Positions 1-7,310 are shown, counted from the stretch's first letter. The stretch: DNA of 8,960 bases from Arthrobacter sp. (GCA_025464925.1 JAODMS010000015.1:1-8960); one strand, 5' to 3'. A program made the numbers and translations. Notes: a model not told the origin generated them from the letters alone.

Positions 1-892
1 GGACTTCCGCTCCCCGGCATTCACCCACGATAAGCCGGTCCGGGCGCATCCTCAGGGCCTGGCGGACCAATTCACCCAGGTCAACGGCACCGCCGCCCTC
101 GAGGTTGCCGTGGCGGGATTCCAGCGACACGACGTGCGGATGGACGGGGTTCAGCTCCGAGGCGTCTTCAATCAGGACGAGCCTTTCCCGGGGATGGCAC
201 AAGCCCAGCAGCGTGGCGAGCAACGTCGTCTTCCCCGAGCCGGTCGCCCCGCTGATGAGAAAACTCAGTCGGCGTTCGACCATGCGTTCCAGCACGTCCT
301 GGACCAGGGGGCCGAACATGCCGTTTCGCCGCAGCTCATCCATGGAAAAGACCGCCTCCCGTCGGATTCTTACGCTCAGGAGGGTTCCGGCAGTAGATAT
401 CGGCGGCAGCACCGCATGGACTCGGTAGCCGCCGTCCAGCCTGACATCCACGCAGGGAGAACCGTCATCCAGGCGTCGCCCGCCGGCCGCCACCAGCCGC
501 GCGGCGAGGGCGCGGATCTGTGGTTCCCCGGAAAAAACGACAGGTGCCTTTTCCAGGCCGTCGCCACGGTCCAGCCAGACCGACTCCGGGCCGTTGACGA
601 AGATGTCCGTGACGGAGGGATCCCGTGCGAGCGTTTGCAAAGGGCCTAGCCCGTTTAGTTCTGCGCTGATGCTGTCCACAGCGGCCAGGGCGCCCTCGGT
701 GCCGAGCAGCATGCCGGCCGCCTGCACCGCGGCGGCAACCCGGGAAGGGGTGACCGGCCCGGCGTCGGCTATGACCGACTCGCGCACCGACTCCAGCAGC
801 CGCTCATCCACCAAGCTGCGTGGCCGGTAGCCCGGGAGGCGCTGGATGTCCTTGCCCCGGTCCGGCCGTCCGAGCGCCGAATGCGCACTCAT
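1..892 (-). CDS. cpaF: CpaF/TadA-family secretion ATPase, partial (C-terminus beyond left edge)
   Basis: Hexameric type II/IV secretion ATPase of the kind that powers Tad/Flp pilus assembly at the cytoplasmic face of the membrane. The 297 visible codons show the N-terminal domain with FVNGPESVWLDRG at about residues 98-110 and the GRRLDDGSPCVDVRL stretch near 138-152, both typical of TadA/CpaF proteins. The Walker A motif GATGSGKT lies at 215-222, the IEDASEL acidic box at 241-247, and the Walker B/Glu region RLIVGECRG at 286-294 (usually GEVRG; here Cys replaces Val). The ATG at 892-890 overlaps the ssd stop as ATGA, and GGGGGAG at 900-906 gives a ribosome site with 7-base spacing. Coupling to ssd means it is co-translated with it. 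The later His/Arg motifs and the C-terminus are outside the window. Family assignment is secure; the exact machine (pilus or secretion) is inferred. Confidence 0.93.
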   Translation of the reverse strand, partial: MSAHSALGRPDRGKDIQRLPGYRPRSLVDERLLESVRESVIADAGPVTPSRVAAAVQAAGMLLGTEGALAAVDSISAELNGLGPLQTLARDPSVTDIFVNGPESVWLDRGDGLEKAPVVFSGEPQIRALAARLVAAGGRRLDDGSPCVDVRLDGGYRVHAVLPPISTAGTLLSVRIRREAVFSMDELRRNGMFGPLVQDVLERMVERRLSFLISGATGSGKTTLLATLLGLCHPRERLVLIEDASELNPVHPHVVSLESRHGNLEGGGAVDLGELVRQALRMRPDRLIVGECRGAEV

Positions 893-1998
893 CTAAGATC
901 TCCCCCGCTCAGGTCCAGGAGATCCGCGGTGAACCTTCGGACGTAACGCTGCCGACCGGTTTCCAGGAGCCGCCCGAGTTCCGTCGCGGCGCTGACACCC
1001 CTGATTTCCGGCATGATGCCGTGCAACGGAAGCCCCAGGGATTCAGCAATCAACGGACCGTCCAAGGCAGCTCCAGGTTTCCCGCGGATTACCAGGGCTG
1101 TTTCCACCGGAGGAAGCTCCTGCAGCAACCGGGCCGCCGCCACTGCCGCGCGCAGCCGGGCGGGTGCAACGACCACGATCCGGTCGCAGTCCCAGGCGAA
1201 CGTCCGCAATGCCTGGCGCCCCCGGCCGATGTCCAGCACCACCAGTTCGTAACCGCGCCGGGCGGCATCGAGAACCCCTGCCACGGTGGTCTCATCCACA
1301 TCCGCCGGCCGGTCACGGCTGCCCGGCCACGACAGGAACGAGAATCCGCCGGCAACCGGCAGGGCCTCAGCGAGCTGGCCAGGATCGATGCTCCCGCTCA
1401 CTTCGGCAAGATCGGGCCAGCGGAGCCCGGGGAACTCTTCAGCGGCAAGTGCCAGTTCGAGGCCGCCGCCGCCAGGATCGCCGTCGACCAGAAGGACCCG
1501 CGCACCAGACCTGGCTGCGGCCTGGGCTGTCCAGATGGCTGCAGTGGTGGCGCCTGCGCCCCCGCAACCGCCGGTGATGCCGAGCAAGAGCCCTCCGACC
1601 TCAGGGGCGCGGGAGCGGCTGAGGAATTCCGCAAGCCAGGACGAGGCGTCGGGCAGCACGGCGACCCGTTCTGCCCCCATGGCTGCGGCCAGCTGCCACA
1701 GACGGTCCCCGTCCCCGTTCAGGCCGACGAGCACAGCCGGGGCCCGTCTCCTGGGCGGCAACTCGCGGATGTCACTTCCGACCAGCACCGCCGCGGCCGC
1801 GTCCCAGAACGGTGCGGCCTCCCCGACGTCCTGCACCGTCCGCAAAGGCCCCCCGGCCGCGGCGACGATGCGCTCCACTTCGCACCGCAGCACATCGAAC
1901 CCGGTCACCAGCAGCGTCTCGGAGGACTCATCTGGAATCCACGGCCCCGCGTCCCGCGGTGGACGTGCCCCGGAATTCTGCAACTGGTGCCTGCTCAT
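889..1998 (-). CDS. ssd: Ssd / CpaE-like septum site-determining protein (MinD-superfamily ATPase homologue)
   Basis: 369-residue member of the actinobacterial CpaE-like group that includes M. tuberculosis Ssd (Rv3660c), which has been linked to septum inhibition. In Tad systems CpaE localises the pilus machine. Residues 1-130 form a receiver-like N-terminal domain with no obvious phospho-acceptor signature. The MinD-like domain follows: a P-loop at about 142-152 reading TGGCGGAGATT, a Walker A' strand VLLVDGDPGGGG at 168-179 (D172, D174), and a Walker B strand ELVVLDIGRG at 251-260 (D256). Both lysines of the deviant Walker A (KGGxGKT) are replaced, by C145 and A150, so ATP binding may be altered. 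As I recall, loss of the P-loop lysine is common in this family. The start ATG at 1998 has only a weak purine-rich upstream site. It is the first gene of the minus-strand operon and overlaps cpaF by 4 bases. Confidence 0.88.
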   Translation of the reverse strand: MSRHQLQNSGARPPRDAGPWIPDESSETLLVTGFDVLRCEVERIVAAAGGPLRTVQDVGEAAPFWDAAAAVLVGSDIRELPPRRRAPAVLVGLNGDGDRLWQLAAAMGAERVAVLPDASSWLAEFLSRSRAPEVGGLLLGITGGCGGAGATTAAIWTAQAAARSGARVLLVDGDPGGGGLELALAAEEFPGLRWPDLAEVSGSIDPGQLAEALPVAGGFSFLSWPGSRDRPADVDETTVAGVLDAARRGYELVVLDIGRGRQALRTFAWDCDRIVVVAPARLRAAVAAARLLQELPPVETALVIRGKPGAALDGPLIAESLGLPLHGIMPEIRGVSAATELGRLLETGRQRYVRRFTADLLDLSGGDLR

Positions 1999-2141
1999 GC
2001 TGCCACTGTGCCCCGCCCTGCCGCACGCCGTAACCGCTGTCCCGCCCTATGTGGACAAGCGGCACCCATCGGCCGCAGGCGGCGCCGCAACGGCCGGCCC
2101 GCCTGCGCCGGGCATGCCACGGCGCAGGGCAGAATTGAGCT
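1999..2141. other. Divergent intergenic region between ssd and the PolI-like gene
   Basis: This 143-base gap must hold the promoters of both the ssd-cpaF operon (leftward) and the PolI-like gene (rightward). On the minus strand a TTGTCC box (revcomp of 2053-2058) could be a -35 for ssd, but no convincing TANNNT -10 sits at the right distance. On the plus strand I see no clear -35/-10 pair and only a weak ribosome site (GAG about 4 bases before the ATG at 2142). No strong inverted repeat was noted. Confidence 0.4.
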
Positions 2142-3860
2142 ATGTACCTGCTGCTCGCCACGCACCCTGACGGCGCAGCCCTCCAGTACCTTGCTCCGGA
2201 CGGCAGTCCGGACCCGGCCAATCCGGAACCGCAGGTGATCAGCGCCGGCGAGCTGGCCGGCGTCGTCCGCGGACTCGAAAAGCGCCGCCCGCGCTGGATC
2301 TGGCACCGCACGCAGGACTGGTATCCCGCGCTGCTGGGCGCCGGAGTGGAACTGGAACGCTGTTACGACCTCACACTTTGCGGCGCTATCCTGGCCCACT
2401 CGGAGTTCACTGCCCACACGGCCTACGCCGGGACTGCGGAGAAGCTGACCCAGGACGACGACATGCAACCGCCACCGCGCACCCTCCAGCCGCTTCCCCC
2501 GCCGGCTGATCAGGGCGCACTGTTCGAGGCGCCCGGCTCCGGCCGGGCGCCAAGGCACACGCTCGAAGACCTCCGTGCCGACTACGCCGCACAGCAGGAG
2601 GCACTCAGCCGGGCCGGAACGGAGGCGGGAACCGACCCGAGCCGGCGGCAGCGCCTGCAGCTGCTGCTGGCAGCAGAGTCCGCCGGCGCCATGATCGCCG
2701 CCGAAATGCAGCACACCGGAGTCCCCTGGCGGGAAGAACTGCACGAAGAGATCCTGAGGAACTACCTTGGCCCGCGTCCGCCCCTCGGCCACCGCCCGGC
2801 GAAGCTCGAGGCGCTCACGGCCGAGCTGCGGCAACTGCTCAATTCCCCCGCGCTGAACCCGGATTCCCCGCAGGAGCTCATGCGGGCCCTGCATCGGAAC
2901 GGCATCGAAGTGAAGACCACGCGCCAATGGGAGCTGAAGGAATCGGCTCACCCGGCGATAGAGCCCCTCCTGGCCTTCAAGAAGCTCTCCCGTCTCCACG
3001 CCGCCAACGGGTGGGCATGGCTGGATGCCTGGGTAAAGGACGGCCGGTTCCAACCCGAGTACGTCGTGGGCGGAGTCGTCTCCGGCCGCTGGGCCTCGCG
3101 GGGAGGTGGTGCCCTGCAGATCCCGCGCCAGATCCGCGGCGCCGTCCATGCCGATCCGGGCCACAAACTGATCGTCGCCGACGCCTCGCAGCTCGAGCCC
3201 CGCGTGCTGGTGGCACTGGCCCAGGATGCCAAGATGGCCGAGGCCGCCCGGGACAAGGACCTCTACGCCGGGATCGCCGCCCAGGGGTTCGGCGGCGACC
3301 GGGCCAAGGCCAAGGTGGCGCTGTTGGGGGCCATCTACGGCGCGACCACGGGCGAATCGGGGCGGCTGATGCCACAGCTTGCGCGCACATACCCCCGCGC
3401 GGTCGGTTACGTGGAACAGGCGGCCCGCGCGGGCGAAGCCGGCCAGACCGTCACTTCACGCCTGGGCCGCAGCAGCCCGCCGCCGTCGGACCGCTGGCGG
3501 CAGAGCCAGCAGTCCAGCACCGCCGAGGAACAGCGCCGGGCCGATTCCCTTGCCCGCTCCCGCGGCAGGTTTACCCGGAACTTCGTCGTTCAAGGATCAG
3601 CGGCTGACTGGGCGGCCTGCTGGTTAGCGGAACTGCGACGGCGGCTGCGCGCGATGCGTTCGGACGGCACCCCCGCGGGGGAACTGGTCTTTTTCCTGCA
3701 CGACGAAGTCATGGTCCACTGCCCGGACGCAGCGGTGGAGGACTGCATCCGGGCCATCGAGGAGGCCGCGAAGGCCGCCAAGGAGCTGCTGTTCGGCAGG
3801 ATTCCGGTGGAATTCCCGGTGAGCGTGACCGTGGTGGACTCCTACGACAAAGCCAAATAG
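2142..3860 (+). CDS. Stand-alone DNA polymerase I-like protein (family A polymerase with degenerate 3'-5' exonuclease half)
   Basis: 572-residue family A DNA polymerase of the actinobacterial type usually labelled bifunctional 3'-5' exonuclease/DNA polymerase; it is a paralogue of PolA, not PolA itself, because there is no 5' nuclease domain. Polymerase motifs are in order: SGRWAS at 314-319 (R316 matches E. coli R668), motif A DASQLEPR at 347-354 (catalytic D347, E352), motif B R387-K391-Y399-G400 in the O helix, QGSAAD at 484-489, and motif C HDE at 520-522 (catalytic D521). The position of E. coli F762 is L395. The first ~140 residues occupy the place of the exonuclease domain but show no DxE motif, so proofreading is probably absent. 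Residues 105-140 are a Pro-rich linker. The start at 2142 has a weak ribosome site; no better in-frame start is evident. Probably acts in gap filling or repair synthesis (inference). Confidence 0.9.
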   Translation: MYLLLATHPDGAALQYLAPDGSPDPANPEPQVISAGELAGVVRGLEKRRPRWIWHRTQDWYPALLGAGVELERCYDLTLCGAILAHSEFTAHTAYAGTAEKLTQDDDMQPPPRTLQPLPPPADQGALFEAPGSGRAPRHTLEDLRADYAAQQEALSRAGTEAGTDPSRRQRLQLLLAAESAGAMIAAEMQHTGVPWREELHEEILRNYLGPRPPLGHRPAKLEALTAELRQLLNSPALNPDSPQELMRALHRNGIEVKTTRQWELKESAHPAIEPLLAFKKLSRLHAANGWAWLDAWVKDGRFQPEYVVGGVVSGRWASRGGGALQIPRQIRGAVHADPGHKLIVADASQLEPRVLVALAQDAKMAEAARDKDLYAGIAAQGFGGDRAKAKVALLGAIYGATTGESGRLMPQLARTYPRAVGYVEQAARAGEAGQTVTSRLGRSSPPPSDRWRQSQQSSTAEEQRRADSLARSRGRFTRNFVVQGSAADWAACWLAELRRRLRAMRSDGTPAGELVFFLHDEVMVHCPDAAVEDCIRAIEEAAKAAKELLFGRIPVEFPVSVTVVDSYDKAK

Positions 3861-3866
3861 CGGGCT

Positions 3867-3902
3867 GCGGGCTCCCCGCGTAACGTACCCGCCGGTAGCG
3901 TT
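3867..3902 (+). terminator. Two tandem hairpins after the PolI-like gene, possible terminator
   Basis: Immediately after the TAG at 3858-3860 there is a GCGGG-CTC-CCCGC hairpin (3867-3879). A second follows with AACG and TACC arms pairing with GGTA and CGTT around a CGCC loop (3882-3902, one bulged G at 3898). No T-run follows either, so intrinsic termination is uncertain. The second overlaps the candidate -35 box of the next gene by two bases. Confidence 0.3.
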
Positions 3903-3929
3903 GTGCCCGTCTCTCAAGCCGGTTACCCT
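3901..3929 (+). promoter_or_regulatory. Candidate promoter of the YegP-like gene
   Basis: TTGTGC at 3901-3906 and TACCCT at 3924-3929 are separated by 17 bases. The -10 fits the actinobacterial TANNNT pattern; the -35 matches TTGACA at three positions. Transcription would begin near 3936, giving a leader of about 64 bases before the TTG at 4000. Suggestive only. Confidence 0.35.
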
Positions 3930-3986
3930 CGAAATACCGGCAAGCCTAACCATTCGGCCGGCCACTGCAACGACGCAAGGAAATTC

Positions 3987-3992
3987 GGGAGG
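3987..3992 (+). promoter_or_regulatory. Ribosome binding site that fixes a TTG start
   Basis: GGGAGG at 3987-3992 is a near-perfect anti-16S match, 7 bases before the TTG at 4000-4002. No ATG or GTG is placed as well, so this site decides the start of the YegP-like gene. Confidence 0.75.
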
Positions 3993-3999
3993 CAGCATA

Positions 4000-4260
4000 T
4001 TGTCTGGCATTTTTGAGATCACCGAGGCTGAAGACGAAACTTACTTCTTCAGGCTCACGGCAGCAGATGGAACGATAGTTGCTGTCTCGCCGTTGTTTAA
4101 CACCATCAAGGGAGCGGCTGAGGGCATTACCGCTGTACGCGAGAACGCCGCCACCGGACTGGTCGTGGACCACTCCGGCACAGCCAAGAAGTCTACGGCC
4201 AGCACCCCGGCTCCGCGGCCGCTCGCGCCGCGGACAGTGACACGCTTGGCGACCGGCTAG
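4000..4260 (+). CDS. Small YegP/DUF1508-family protein, TTG start
   Basis: 86-residue protein. Residues 1-50 (MSGIFEITEAEDETYFFRLT, then AADGTIVAVS, then an NTIKGAAEGITAVRENA helix) match the single YegP/DUF1508 repeat: a strand-strand-strand-helix unit with the G-x-I/F-E-I start, F-R-L, and G-x-x-x-x-I-x-x-V-R/K pattern. E. coli YegP has two such repeats; here there is one, followed by a Thr/Pro/Lys-rich tail (about 59-86) that looks disordered. The biochemical function of the family is not established. An ORF-only start would lie at 3901, but the TTG at 4000 is preferred because the family fold begins there and a strong ribosome site precedes it. Base composition over about 3980-4130 is visibly less G/C-rich than the neighbours. 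It converges with the Nudix gene. Confidence 0.82.
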   Translation: MSGIFEITEAEDETYFFRLTAADGTIVAVSPLFNTIKGAAEGITAVRENAATGLVVDHSGTAKKSTASTPAPRPLAPRTVTRLATG

Positions 4261-4273
4261 AAGCCCAGCTTTC

Positions 4274-4289
4274 CGCGCCTCAGGCCGCG
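4274..4289. terminator. GC hairpin between convergent genes, possible bidirectional terminator
   Basis: In the 47-base gap between the YegP-like stop (4260) and the Nudix stop (4308), CGCG-CC pairs with GG-CGCG around a TCA loop, with one bulged C. There is no T-run on either strand. Its position between converging genes supports the role; the sequence alone is weak. Confidence 0.3.
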
Positions 4290-4307
4290 CACCCCAGGCC
4301 ATCCGCC

Positions 4308-4988
4308 TCAGGCATCGATCCCGTGCAACCGGGTGCGGTCCCAGGGAACCGCCCAGCCCAGCTGTTCAAAGAGCTGGTTCAGGATCATTCCGGTAAAGCC
4401 CCACACCACCACGCCGTTGACGGTGAAAGCGGGGCTCTGGAATGACTGGCCGGCGCGGCTGACGGTGGCCATGACCCGGTTGTCCGGATCGAGCAGGTCC
4501 CGGACGGGGACCCGGAAGACCTGCGCGGATTCGCCGTAATCCACCACCCGGACGGGCGACTGCGCTGCCCACCAGCCGAGGACCGGCGTGACCAGGAAGT
4601 TCCCGCGGGGCAGGGCCAGTTCCGGCATGACCCCGAGGACCTCCACGCCCTCGGGGTCCAGCCCCGTTTCCTCCTGCGCCTCGCGCAAGGCCGCTTCGAC
4701 GGTCGATTCCCCGGCGTCGATCCCACCGCCCGGAAACGCGACCTGCCCCGGGTGGTCGTCCAGGGTCTGGGCACGCTGAAGCAGCAGGACATCCAAGTCA
4801 GCGGGAGCCAGCGGCTTGCCGGAGGCAGCAGGAACAGAATCAAGCGCGCCGAAGAGCATCAGCACAGCCGCCCTGCGGACGCGTTCGCCGGGTTCAACGA
4901 CGAGTTCACGCCAGCGCGGATCCGGGGCGGGCGCCGTTCCCGCTTCCACGGCGGCAACGAGGTCGATCAGCTCCTGGCGGGCGGTCAT
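4308..4988 (-). CDS. Nudix hydrolase, CoA pyrophosphatase type (NudL/YeaB-like)
   Basis: 226-residue cytosolic Nudix enzyme predicted to cleave the pyrophosphate of coenzyme A and acyl-CoAs to phosphopantetheine products and 3',5'-ADP. The Nudix box is perfect at residues 88-110: G88-x5-E94-x7-R102-E103-A-Q-E106-E107-x-G109-L110. Just before it, LLLQR at 68-72 and [10 protein letters not shown] at 79-88 form the CoA-pyrophosphatase (UPF0035) signature that separates this group from other Nudix proteins. Length is slightly above the 190-200 usual for bacterial NudL. The ATG at 4988-4986 overlaps the nth stop as ATGA, with AGGAAGGG at 4992-4999 as ribosome site, so it is translationally coupled to nth. 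The same nth/Nudix pairing is known in mycobacteria (Rv3674c-Rv3672c). Substrate is inferred from the signature. Confidence 0.92.
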   Translation of the reverse strand: MTARQELIDLVAAVEAGTAPAPDPRWRELVVEPGERVRRAAVLMLFGALDSVPAASGKPLAPADLDVLLLQRAQTLDDHPGQVAFPGGGIDAGESTVEAALREAQEETGLDPEGVEVLGVMPELALPRGNFLVTPVLGWWAAQSPVRVVDYGESAQVFRVPVRDLLDPDNRVMATVSRAGQSFQSPAFTVNGVVVWGFTGMILNQLFEQLGWAVPWDRTRLHGIDA

Positions 4989-5848
4989 CTACCCTTCCTC
5001 TGCGATTCCATCCGGATTTCGGCGGCCCGGTGCGTCTCCGCCAGCAATTGTGCCAGCAGCGCTTCCTGCCCCGGGGCCAGCTCGTACTTCAGCAACTTTT
5101 TAGCCTTCTCCGGTTCCGTCTCTCCAACACCGTAGCTGGGGCACCAGTTGGCCACCACGCACGCGCCGCACGCCGGCTTGCGGGAATGGCAGACCCGCCG
5201 TCCGTGGAACACCACGCGGTGCGACAGCAGGGTCCAATCCTTGGGCTCGAACAATTCGGCCACGTCGGATTCGACGCGTACCGGATCGTCCGAATCCGTC
5301 CACCCGAATCGCCTGGCCAGGCGCCCGAAATGTGTGTCTACCGTGATTCCGGGAATGCCAAAAGCATTCCCCAACACAACATTGGCGGTCTTTCGCCCGA
5401 CGCCCGGTAGCGTCACCAGATCCTCCAGCCGCCCGGGAACTTCGCCGTCGTACTCGTCCACGAGCCGATTGCACAACGCCATCAGGTTTCTGGCCTTGGC
5501 GCGGAAGAACCCCGTGGACTTGATGATGGCTTCCAGCTCGGCAGGATCTGCCTCGGCCAGGCTCCGCGCGTCCGGATAGCGCTCGAACAGCAGAGGCGTG
5601 ACCTGGTTGATGAGCACATCCGTCGTCTGGGCCGAGAGCACGGTGGCCACCACTAGTTCGAACGGGCTGCGGAAATCCAGCTCGGCGTGAGCATACGGAT
5701 ATTGCTCCGCGAGGGCGCGGTTGATCCTGCGGGCACGGCGTTTGAGCGCCAGCAGGGATTCCGCCGCCCGCCGGCGGCCGGGCTTGGCGTTGCCGGCCGT
5801 GCCGGGCCCAACCGTGCCCGGCCCGGCCTTGCCGAATTCGCTGGCCAC
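4985..5848 (-). CDS. nth: Endonuclease III (DNA glycosylase/AP lyase)
   Basis: 287-residue base-excision repair enzyme that removes oxidised pyrimidines and nicks the abasic site. The helix-hairpin-helix LPGVGRKTA at 147-155 carries the Schiff-base lysine K153 (E. coli K120), and VDTH supplies the catalytic D171 (E. coli D138). The [4Fe-4S] loop is intact: C220-x6-C227-x2-C230-x5-C236. Start: GTG at 5848-5846, 10 bases after the upstream gene's TAG (5861-5859), avoids a long overlap, but it has no clear ribosome site, so reinitiation after the upstream gene is likely. The open frame continues up to an ATG at 5974. The first ~30 residues are a Gly/Pro/Ala extension (two near-copies of a 14-base unit at 5797-5810 and 5812-5825) not found in short Nth proteins (about 211 in E. 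coli). Second gene of the minus-strand block. Confidence 0.94.
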   Translation of the reverse strand: MASEFGKAGPGTVGPGTAGNAKPGRRRAAESLLALKRRARRINRALAEQYPYAHAELDFRSPFELVVATVLSAQTTDVLINQVTPLLFERYPDARSLAEADPAELEAIIKSTGFFRAKARNLMALCNRLVDEYDGEVPGRLEDLVTLPGVGRKTANVVLGNAFGIPGITVDTHFGRLARRFGWTDSDDPVRVESDVAELFEPKDWTLLSHRVVFHGRRVCHSRKPACGACVVANWCPSYGVGETEPEKAKKLLKYELAPGQEALLAQLLAETHRAAEIRMESQRKGR

Positions 5849-5858
5849 CGGGGTGAGG

Positions 5859-7298
5859 CTAACCGCGTTCGACGTTGCTGAGGTCGCGCAGCAGGCCCAC
5901 CCGGCCGTCGGTGTGCTGGACCAGGAATTCGTGGCCGCGGTCCTCAAGGGCGAGGACCCAGCCCCCGGGTTCAATCACGAACACCGGCGCGCCGGTGTGC
6001 TGGTCCACGGCGGTGCGGGGCTGGGCGACGGCGAACCAGAATGCCTCGTGCACGGGCCGGACCTCGTCCTCCCGGGGCCGGCTTGCCGGATCGACGGTGG
6101 CGCCGATTGGCTCCTGCGAGCGCACGGTCGGGGTGACGGTGGTGGGGGCGCTGCTGTTCGCGGCAACCGGCAGGTCCGCGGCACGGGTTTCTTCCGCCGC
6201 GGCAGGCGCCAGGGCTGAAGCGCCAGACGTCCCGACGCCGGCAACCCGGGTCTGTTCCGCTGCGGAGGGGGCCGCCGCAGCGGAGGCAACCGCGGGCTCG
6301 GGCTGCTGGGCCCGCACAACGCCCTGGGCTTCCGTCGCCGGCGCTCCGGCCGTCGGGTCTGCCGCAGCAGCAGGTGCGGGCGCGGAAGGAGCTCCCTGCG
6401 GAGCTGAGCCGGATGCCGCCGCGGCTGCAGCCGGCGCTGTGCCCTGGGCCGAATCAGCGGCAGAAGCGGGGACGGGGATCTGGGCGGCGGCCTTGCGGGC
6501 CGCGTCCTGCGGGGCCCCGTCCTGCGGGGCCGCGTCCTGCGTAGCCGCGTCCTGCGTGGCCGCCACCGGGGAGGCTCCGTGGCCGCCCGGGATGATGCGC
6601 TTGGCCCAGCCGGCGATCGGCCTCGAACCGGCTTCCTTGGGGGCAATCTTTTGAGAGGATGTCTCCTTCTCGGTTGTCTCCTTGGGTGCCTTCGGTGCTT
6701 TGGGGGCGCGGGGCTTGCGGACCGGCACGGCGGCTTCGCGGGCCACCACGTGGGCCGGCGCTTCCTCTCGATCCAGGAAGTCACCGGCAAAGTACGGGAT
6801 CAAGCGCGCCAGCACGGTGGCGGCAAAAAGCCCCAGGGCACCCACTAGGCCCAGGAGCATGAAGGGCACGAACGCACCGGCGACGGCAAGGAAGAAGAAG
6901 GCGACTGCGAAGGCTGCCACGACGGAAGCGAACTGGTCCACGGACAGCGACCCGATCCGGATGCGCGTCGCCGGGCTGACACGGCGTGCCATAAACAGGG
7001 CGGACACGATCAACGGCAGCACGATTCCCAGGCCCAGGAAGAAGAGGCTTCCGAGGTTCCACAGGTTGTAGCGAAGGGCGAACATCGGAATCAGTGAGGC
7101 CACAAAGAGAATCAGCGTGGCGCCAAAAACGGTGAGATCCCGGATCGTGAAGGGCCCCAAAACGGCCTCGTTCTTCTTCCGGGTCTTCTGGTCCGCTGGA
7201 ACAGGGGGCTGCTCGGCGTAAGCGGCCTGCTGGGCCGGGCCGGTGTGGCCCTGGTTCTGGGCGGGCGCCTGTAACTGCCCGTTGGCTTGCTCGTTCAT
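5859..7298 (-). CDS. Unrecognised four-helix membrane protein with long Ala/Pro linker and C-terminal domain
   Basis: 479 residues; function not recognised. Residues 1-45 are Gln/Ala-rich and end in a basic KTRKKNE patch. Four hydrophobic helices follow at about 55-75, 80-103, 121-142 and 144-168. Basic residues before helix 1, between helices 2 and 3 ([13 protein letters not shown]) and after helix 4 suggest that both ends are cytoplasmic. Residues 195-215 are Lys/Pro-rich; 240-400 are an Ala/Pro/Gln low-complexity linker containing a 4-unit QDA repeat. Residues about 413-479 form a compact domain ending [26 protein letters not shown], a strand-rich pattern that could be SH3-like (inference). 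The ATG at 7298-7296 is chosen because AAGGAG lies 6 bases upstream; in-frame ATGs at 7394 and 7385 lack such a site and would place the 7347-7381 hairpin inside the gene. It lies just upstream of nth, with 10 bases between. Confidence 0.85.
   Translation of the reverse strand: MNEQANGQLQAPAQNQGHTGPAQQAAYAEQPPVPADQKTRKKNEAVLGPFTIRDLTVFGATLILFVASLIPMFALRYNLWNLGSLFFLGLGIVLPLIVSALFMARRVSPATRIRIGSLSVDQFASVVAAFAVAFFFLAVAGAFVPFMLLGLVGALGLFAATVLARLIPYFAGDFLDREEAPAHVVAREAAVPVRKPRAPKAPKAPKETTEKETSSQKIAPKEAGSRPIAGWAKRIIPGGHGASPVAATQDAATQDAAPQDGAPQDAARKAAAQIPVPASAADSAQGTAPAAAAAASGSAPQGAPSAPAPAAAADPTAGAPATEAQGVVRAQQPEPAVASAAAAPSAAEQTRVAGVGTSGASALAPAAAEETRAADLPVAANSSAPTTVTPTVRSQEPIGATVDPASRPREDEVRPVHEAFWFAVAQPRTAVDQHTGAPVFVIEPGGWVLALEDRGHEFLVQHTDGRVGLLRDLSNVERG
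6499..6558 (-). repeat. Four tandem 15-base units encoding (T/P)QDAA-type repeats
   Basis: Four head-to-tail copies of GCCGCGTCCTGCGKG-like units (plus-strand reading), at 6499-6513, 6514-6528, 6529-6543 and 6544-6558, differing at only a few bases. On the coding strand they give [20 protein letters not shown] (residues about 248-267), inside the linker of the membrane protein. The unit is five codons, so copy-number change keeps frame. Confidence 0.9.
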
Positions 7299-7304
7299 TC
7301 GATT

Positions 7305-7310
7305 CTCCTT
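7305..7310 (-). promoter_or_regulatory. Ribosome binding site deciding the start of the membrane protein
   Basis: On the minus strand AAGGAG is followed by AATCGA and ATG (7298-7296). This strong site, 6 bases from the ATG, favours the 479-residue form over the longer frame starting at 7394. Confidence 0.7.

Noticed and set aside
820..2238. 472-codon open frame on the plus strand across cpaF, ssd and the start of the PolI-like gene
   Set aside because: Its Pro/Arg/Gln/Cys-rich composition and its overlap of three genes supported by motifs show it is a shadow frame.
1995..3164. 389-codon minus-strand frame opposite the PolI-like gene
   Set aside because: No recognisable domain and it is antisense to intact polymerase motifs; shadow frame.
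6480..6570. Possible CRISPR-like or intergenic repeat array
   Set aside because: Units are 15 bases with no spacers and are in frame within a coding gene, so this is a coding tandem repeat.
5875..6654. 259-codon Ala/Gly/Ser-rich plus-strand frame opposite the membrane protein
   Set aside because: It is antisense to the Ala/Pro linker and its composition follows from that; no ribosome site was seen.
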